A DNA stretch of 9,749 nt from CAYYJM01 sp964471755 (GTDB lineage: Bacteria > Planctomycetota > Planctomycetia > Gemmatales > Gemmataceae): positions 1 through 9,749 of the forward strand of contig CAYYJM010000240.1 of assembly GCA_964471755.1 (NCBI GenBank), written 5' to 3'. Below the pieces are notes generated by a model. It searched no databases and was not told where the DNA came from. It was given only the letters and a program-made list of their open reading frames with translations. Position 1 is the stretch's first letter, and every line of letters begins with the position of its first letter. Shown one piece after another: positions 6,546 through 9,749 of the stretch. Position numbers and translations under genes: made by a program.

Positions 6546-7424
6546 CTAGCGCAGCCAGAGGAAGGCCACCGGGGCGGCGAAGATCACCGAATCGACCACG
6601 TCGAGCAGACCGCCGAAACCGGGGACGACCTGAGAGGCGTCCTTCTGGCTGGCATCGCGCTTGATGAGCGACTCGGCCAGGTCGCCCAGGACGCCGGCGA
6701 CGCCAACGCTCAGGCCGAACAGCGGAGCGAACCAGACCCGGGTGAAGACCGGATAGACCGCCTGCACCGCGGAGGCGGCCAGCACGCTCGCCGCCAGTCC
6801 GCCGAACAGGCCCGCCCATGTCTTTTTGGGACTGAGCAGGGGCGTCATGCGCCGTCGGCCCAGGTGCTTGCCGGCAAAGTACGCACCGATGTCGCCCACC
6901 TTGGGAATGAAGACGGCCAGGCCGACGAGGATCGCACCATGACCATTGTACCAGTGATCGTTCGCGGTCCCTTCCCAGCGAAGCAGGATGAGGAAGCTCG
7001 GCAGAAGCCCCAGGTAGAGAGCGATCCAGACGGTCAGCGACAGACGTACGATGGCCTGGTCGGGGCCGTGGAAGCGGACCATCTCCCAGAGGAAGACGGC
7101 CACGAGTACGACGACGATCGCTCCGAGCAGAGTCGGCAGCGGTTCCGGGCCGGGCAGACCGGTGCCGAGATAGGGCCAGAGCTTCGACAGCGGGCCGGCT
7201 CCGTGGATGAGCGCGACGGCGGCGACGGCCAGCAGATATGGCTGCCGGGGCAGACTGCCGAGCAGATGATACAGTTCCGCCACCGTGGCCAGGGTCAGGC
7301 CCAGAAAGAGCAGGAACAGAAACGGATAGATCGGGGCCGGATCCAGAAACAGGATCAGCGCCGTGACGATCGCCAGCGCGCCGCCGACCCAGAGGCGCGA
7401 TTGATACTCGGCCGCGTCGGTCAT
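6546..7424 (-). CDS. cdsA: Phosphatidate cytidylyltransferase
   Basis: CdsA is an integral membrane enzyme that joins phosphatidic acid and CTP to give CDP-diacylglycerol, the precursor of bacterial phospholipids. The 292-residue product is rich in transmembrane helices. It ends in the family signature region: PKVGDIGAYFAGK (174-186), SPKKTWAG (198-205), GDLAESLIKRDASQKD (247-262) and PGFGGLLDVVDSVIFAAP (268-285). The lysine-arginine and K-D parts of the CDS signature are intact. The usual H-G-G and D-R-x-D parts read F-G-G and D-V-V-D, a variation I associate with planctomycete-like CdsA, so activity is still likely. It starts 22 bases after the uppS stop. Its own Shine-Dalgarno (GGAG, 9 bases) is mediocre, and a small ORF with a strong site bridges the gap. 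The uppS-cdsA pairing is widely conserved, but dxr and rseP, which often follow, are absent. Confidence 0.93.
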   Translation of the reverse strand: MTDAAEYQSRLWVGGALAIVTALILFLDPAPIYPFLFLLFLGLTLATVAELYHLLGSLPRQPYLLAVAAVALIHGAGPLSKLWPYLGTGLPGPEPLPTLLGAIVVVLVAVFLWEMVRFHGPDQAIVRLSLTVWIALYLGLLPSFLILLRWEGTANDHWYNGHGAILVGLAVFIPKVGDIGAYFAGKHLGRRRMTPLLSPKKTWAGLFGGLAASVLAASAVQAVYPVFTRVWFAPLFGLSVGVAGVLGDLAESLIKRDASQKDASQVVPGFGGLLDVVDSVIFAAPVAFLWLR

Positions 7425-7450
7425 CCCCGGCCGCTCCGTCCCTGGTTCAT
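7421..7450 (-). CDS. Possible bridging mini-ORF between uppS and cdsA (9 codons)
   Basis: An ATG at 7450 overlaps the uppS stop, and the frame reads MNQGRSGRG before a TGA that overlaps the cdsA ATG. GGAGGT stands 5 bases before it, the strongest Shine-Dalgarno in this part of the window, whereas cdsA itself has a poor one. This arrangement could hand ribosomes from uppS to cdsA by stop-start overlap. A nine-codon frame can occur by chance, and no peptide function is suggested. Confidence 0.3.
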   Translation of the reverse strand: MNQGRSGRG

Positions 7451-8220
7451 TTCAGACCTCCGAACCGGCGCACCCGGCCGGCGTAATCCCTTAGAGCCTG
7501 GTGCAGCAGCGGTTCGTCGAAATCGGGCCAGCACCGTTCGGTCACCCAGAGTTCCGCGTAGGACACCTGCCAGAGCAGGAAGTTGCTCAGGCGCAGCTCG
7601 CCCGCCGTGCGGATCAGCAGATCCGGATCGGGCATGCCGCTGGTGTACAGGGCGCTGCCGACGGCGGCCTCGTCGATCTGCTCGGGCCGTAACGTCCCGG
7701 CCTGGACCTCGCGGACCAGCGCGCGGATGGCGTCGATCAGTTCCGTCCGGCCGCCGTAGTTGATCGCCAGGCAGAGGCCCATGCCGGTGTGGTCCTGCGT
7801 CAGGCGGATGTTCTCGTCGATCTCGCGGAGGACCGGTTCGGGCAAGCCCTCTCGTCGGCCGATGATGCTGAAGCGGATGTTCTGTTCGAGGATCGTCTGG
7901 CGTTCCTCGACGAGGTACTTCTCCAGCAGCGTCATGAGGAAGTCGAGTTCTTCCCGGGGGCGCTTCCAGTTCTCGCTGGAGAGACAGTAGAGCGTCAGGT
8001 GCCCGACGCCGAGGCGGACACACTCCTCGACGGTGCGACGAACGCTGAGGACGCCCTGAAGATGGCCATTGATGCGGGGCAGACCGCGCTGCTGGGCCCA
8101 GCGGCCGTTGCCGTCCATGATGACGGCGACGTGGGCCGGCAGTCGATCGAGATCGAGGCCGACGGCGGCGCAGTGTTCGATCGGTGTCGGCTTCGGCGTT
8201 GTCGTGGTCGGCTGGGTCAC
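7447..8220 (-). CDS. uppS: Isoprenyl transferase, undecaprenyl diphosphate synthase type
   Basis: This is a cytosolic cis-prenyltransferase that extends farnesyl diphosphate with isopentenyl diphosphate to make undecaprenyl diphosphate, the lipid carrier of wall and glycan precursors. The 257-residue product (E. coli UppS is about 253) shows all family motifs: HVAVIMDGNGRWA at 30-42 with catalytic D36, NGHLQGV at 51-57, LYCLSSENWKRP at 77-88, INYGGRTE at 153-160, and PDPDLLIRTAGELRLSNFLLW with R204 and R210 for diphosphate binding. I chose the GTG at 8220 because AGAGG lies 7 bases upstream and no ATG precedes the first motif. The open frame upstream runs into the repeat and the antisense of purA, so it is not coding. 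It follows purA after a spacer filled by an inverted repeat and precedes cdsA by 22 bases. Confidence 0.95.
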   Translation of the reverse strand: MTQPTTTTPKPTPIEHCAAVGLDLDRLPAHVAVIMDGNGRWAQQRGLPRINGHLQGVLSVRRTVEECVRLGVGHLTLYCLSSENWKRPREELDFLMTLLEKYLVEERQTILEQNIRFSIIGRREGLPEPVLREIDENIRLTQDHTGMGLCLAINYGGRTELIDAIRALVREVQAGTLRPEQIDEAAVGSALYTSGMPDPDLLIRTAGELRLSNFLLWQVSYAELWVTERCWPDFDEPLLHQALRDYAGRVRRFGGLK

Positions 8221-8237
8221 GCGCGGGCCTCTGGTCC

Positions 8238-8304
8238 CATTTAGCCGCCGGCTTGCCGGCGGTTCTTCGTCGTCAATTCCCGCCGGCAAGCCGGCGGCTA
8301 AATG
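8238..8304. repeat. 25-bp perfect inverted repeat between purA and uppS
   Basis: Positions 8238-8262 and 8280-8304 are exact reverse complements with a 17-base loop. Each arm also contains its own near-perfect palindrome (ccgccggc-tt-gccggcgg), so it can fold in two ways. The purA-side arm contains the last Ile codon and the TAG stop of purA. The paired, internally palindromic arrangement resembles REP or REPIN-type extragenic elements. It could stabilise the purA 3' end or reduce read-through into uppS. There is no U-run, so an intrinsic terminator role is doubtful. Confidence 0.85.
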
Positions 8305-9622
8305 AACATCGTCTGCTTGCGATCCGGGCCGACCGACACCGTGTTGATCGGCAGCCCGATCAGTTCCGAGAGTCGGTCGATGTAGCGCCGGGCGGCGGCC
8401 GGCAGATCCTGCAAGCGGGTCACCGACGAGATGTCCTTCTTCCAGCCGGGCAGCGACTCGTANNNNNNNNNNGGACCATCCTCCAGCCGGGGCGCAGCTC
8501 GCGGATCGGCAGACAGCGCTCGACGAGGTAGGCGTCGCCGGGGAACCACTCGACGCGCTGACCGTCCGCCTCGTAGCCCGTGGCGATCTTGATTTCGTCG
8601 AGGTCGCTGAGAACATCGAGCAGCATGAGGGCCAGCTCGTCGGCTCCGGCGAGAGCGGCGCTGTAGCGCACCGCGACGGCATCGAACCAGCCGCAGCGGC
8701 GTGGTCGGCCGGTCACGGTGCCGTACTCGTTGCCGGTGCGGCGGATCTTCTCGCCGATGCCGGTCGGGCCGTCGTCCAGTTCGGTCGGGAAAGAGCCTCG
8801 ACCGACGCGGGTCGTGTAAGCCTTGATGATGCCGATGCACTTCGAGAGGTGCTTGGCCGGGACGCCGGAGCCGGCCCAGATGCCGGCCGGCGTGCTGTTC
8901 GAGCTGGTCACGTAGGGATAGGTGCCCTGATCGACGTCGAGCAGGCTGCCCTGGGCTCCCTCGAAGAGGATCTTCTTGCCGGCCTTCAGGCCCTGGTGCA
9001 GCAGCTGGACCGTATCGACGATGTGCGGTCGCATCGCCTCGATGGCCGGCGTGAAGTCGGCGATGACGCCGTCAACGGTGCACTGTCGAGCGAAGATCGA
9101 CAGGCTACGCAGGAGACGGTTCTTGAATTCGACGACCGGCCCAAGGCGACGGCGCAGGTGATCCGCGTCGAGCAGTTCGCCGAGTCGGACGGCGAACTGC
9201 CTTCCGACCTTGTCCTTGTAGCAGGGGCCGATCCCGCGCCGGGTGGTGCCGATGGCACTGTCGCCGCCCTCGGAGAACGCTTCCTCCTCGACGTGGTAGG
9301 GGAAGATGACGTGGGCGTGATTGGAGATGACCAGGTTCTTGCCGATGGTGACGCCGCCGGCCCGGAGGCTTTCGGCCTCCTCGACAAAGCGGGGCGGATA
9401 GACGACGACGCCATTACCGATGACGGCCTGGACGTTGGGGCGCAGGACGCCGGTAGGGAGCAGGGAGAGCTTGTACTTTCGGTCGCCGCTGACGACGGTA
9501 TGACCGGCGTTGGGGCCGCCGTTGTAGCGAACGACGAAGTCGTGCTGCTCGGTGAGCAGATCGACGATCTTGCCCTTGGCCTCATCGCCCCATTGCAAGC
9601 CGACTACACAGGTACAGACCAT
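8298..9622 (-). CDS. purA: Adenylosuccinate synthetase (interrupted by a 10-N assembly gap)
   Basis: PurA is a cytosolic enzyme that joins IMP and aspartate using GTP, the first committed step to AMP. The start at 9622 (GGGAG 7 bases upstream) gives MVCTCVVGLQWGDEAKGKIVD, with catalytic D13 and H41 (NAGHT). Further family blocks are TTRRGIGPCYKDKVGR (126-141), LFEGAQGSLLDVDQGTYP (219-236), SSNSTPAGIW (240-249) and TTRVGRGSFPTEL (270-282). After the gap the C-terminus continues in another frame with YESLPGWKKDIS and SVGPDRKQTMFI, ending in TAG at 8298-8300. The frame change is caused by the arbitrary N count and not by a mutation. The first loop reads WGDEAKGK where most bacteria have WGDEGKGK. 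Removing the suspected duplicated edge gives 427 residues, close to the usual length of about 430. The stop codon lies within an inverted repeat. Confidence 0.95.
8463..8472. other. Assembly gap of ten N within purA
   Basis: Ten undetermined bases sit inside the C-terminal part of purA. The frame on either side differs by one, so the true number of bases is not ten. The flanking 30-base segments 8433-8462 and 8474-8503 resemble each other (21 of 30 identical), which suggests unmerged contig ends. Confidence 0.95.
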
Positions 9623-9660
9623 TCCCGAACTCCCGGCGCGGAGGTATCATCCCAGGGTCA

Positions 9661-9689
9661 AGCTAGCAAGCGCGGGGAGGGATTTCCAG
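9661..9689 (-). promoter_or_regulatory. Possible purA promoter
   Basis: On the minus strand TGGAAA (9684-9689), 17 bases, then TAGCTT (9661-9666) preceded by TG as in an extended -10. The start would be near 9654, about 32 bases before the purA ATG. Hexamer matches are moderate. The remaining upstream sequence to 9749 holds no gene I can recognise. Confidence 0.3.
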
Positions 9690-9749
9690 AGACTGTCTGT
9701 CAGAGCCGCGCACGCAGCGAGGCCGCAGGCCGAGTGGAGTAAGCGCACC

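Noticed and set aside
5408..7763. Long plus-strand open frames (418 and 461 codons).
   Set aside because: They are antisense to phoH, cdsA and uppS. The translations have biased, repetitive charged composition and no recognisable domain.
8217..8240. A seven-codon ORF (MGPEARA) ending on the uppS start codon.
   Set aside because: It starts inside the inverted repeat and has no Shine-Dalgarno. The overlap is likely chance, unlike the better supported one before cdsA.
8238..8304. CRISPR or transposon end.
   Set aside because: Only one pair of inverted arms, no spacer series, no transposase gene and no target duplication are visible.
8298..9622. purA as a frameshifted pseudogene.
   Set aside because: The frame change coincides exactly with ten N, and both sides carry intact family motifs, so it is an assembly matter.

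Overview
The window is about 9.7 kb of GC-rich bacterial chromosome in which every supportable gene lies on the minus strand. Read in the direction of transcription, from the right end to the left, the order is purA, uppS, cdsA, phoH, pgpH (HDIG phosphodiesterase), rpsB, tsf, and the N-terminal part of a multi-PAS sensor histidine kinase that runs off the left edge. Long plus-strand open frames are antisense shadows produced by the GC-rich codon use.

Several features suggest a member of the Planctomycetes, probably from a metagenome or draft assembly. These are the EF-Ts with a CETSPV segment where most bacteria have QTDFVA, the WGDEAKGK loop of PurA, the altered CdsA signature (PGFGG...DVVD), the extended ribosomal protein S2, and GC-rich extragenic palindromes in two spacers. 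This assignment rests on remembered family features and not on a search. A run of ten N at 8463-8472 breaks the purA frame and looks like a scaffold join.

Region by region: (1) 8298-9622 purA (AMP synthesis), with a possible promoter just upstream. (2) A 25-bp perfect inverted repeat at 8238-8304 separates purA from uppS and contains the purA stop codon. (3) uppS and cdsA, 22 nt apart, make undecaprenyl diphosphate (wall and glycan carrier lipid) and CDP-diacylglycerol (phospholipid precursor). (4) After a 151-nt spacer come phoH and pgpH, a pairing common in bacteria, coding for a PhoH-type ATPase and a membrane HD phosphodiesterase of the c-di-AMP-degrading type. (5) A near-consensus sigma-70 promoter (TTGACC-N17-TACAAT) drives rpsB and tsf. 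Their spacer carries three copies of a 28-nt GC-rich repeat, two of which form a 29-bp hairpin, and a 13-bp perfect hairpin follows tsf. (6) The sensor kinase has at least three PAS-like sensing modules and an intact phosphoacceptor His box. Its ATPase domain is beyond the window.

The window is essentially housekeeping: translation, purine synthesis, envelope lipid precursors and second-messenger turnover. I found no new defence, mobile or biosynthetic system. The points most worth checking are the purA gap artefact, the two repeat-derived hairpins, the S2 insertion, the altered EF-Ts motif, the compact PgpH sensor domain and a small bridging ORF between uppS and cdsA.
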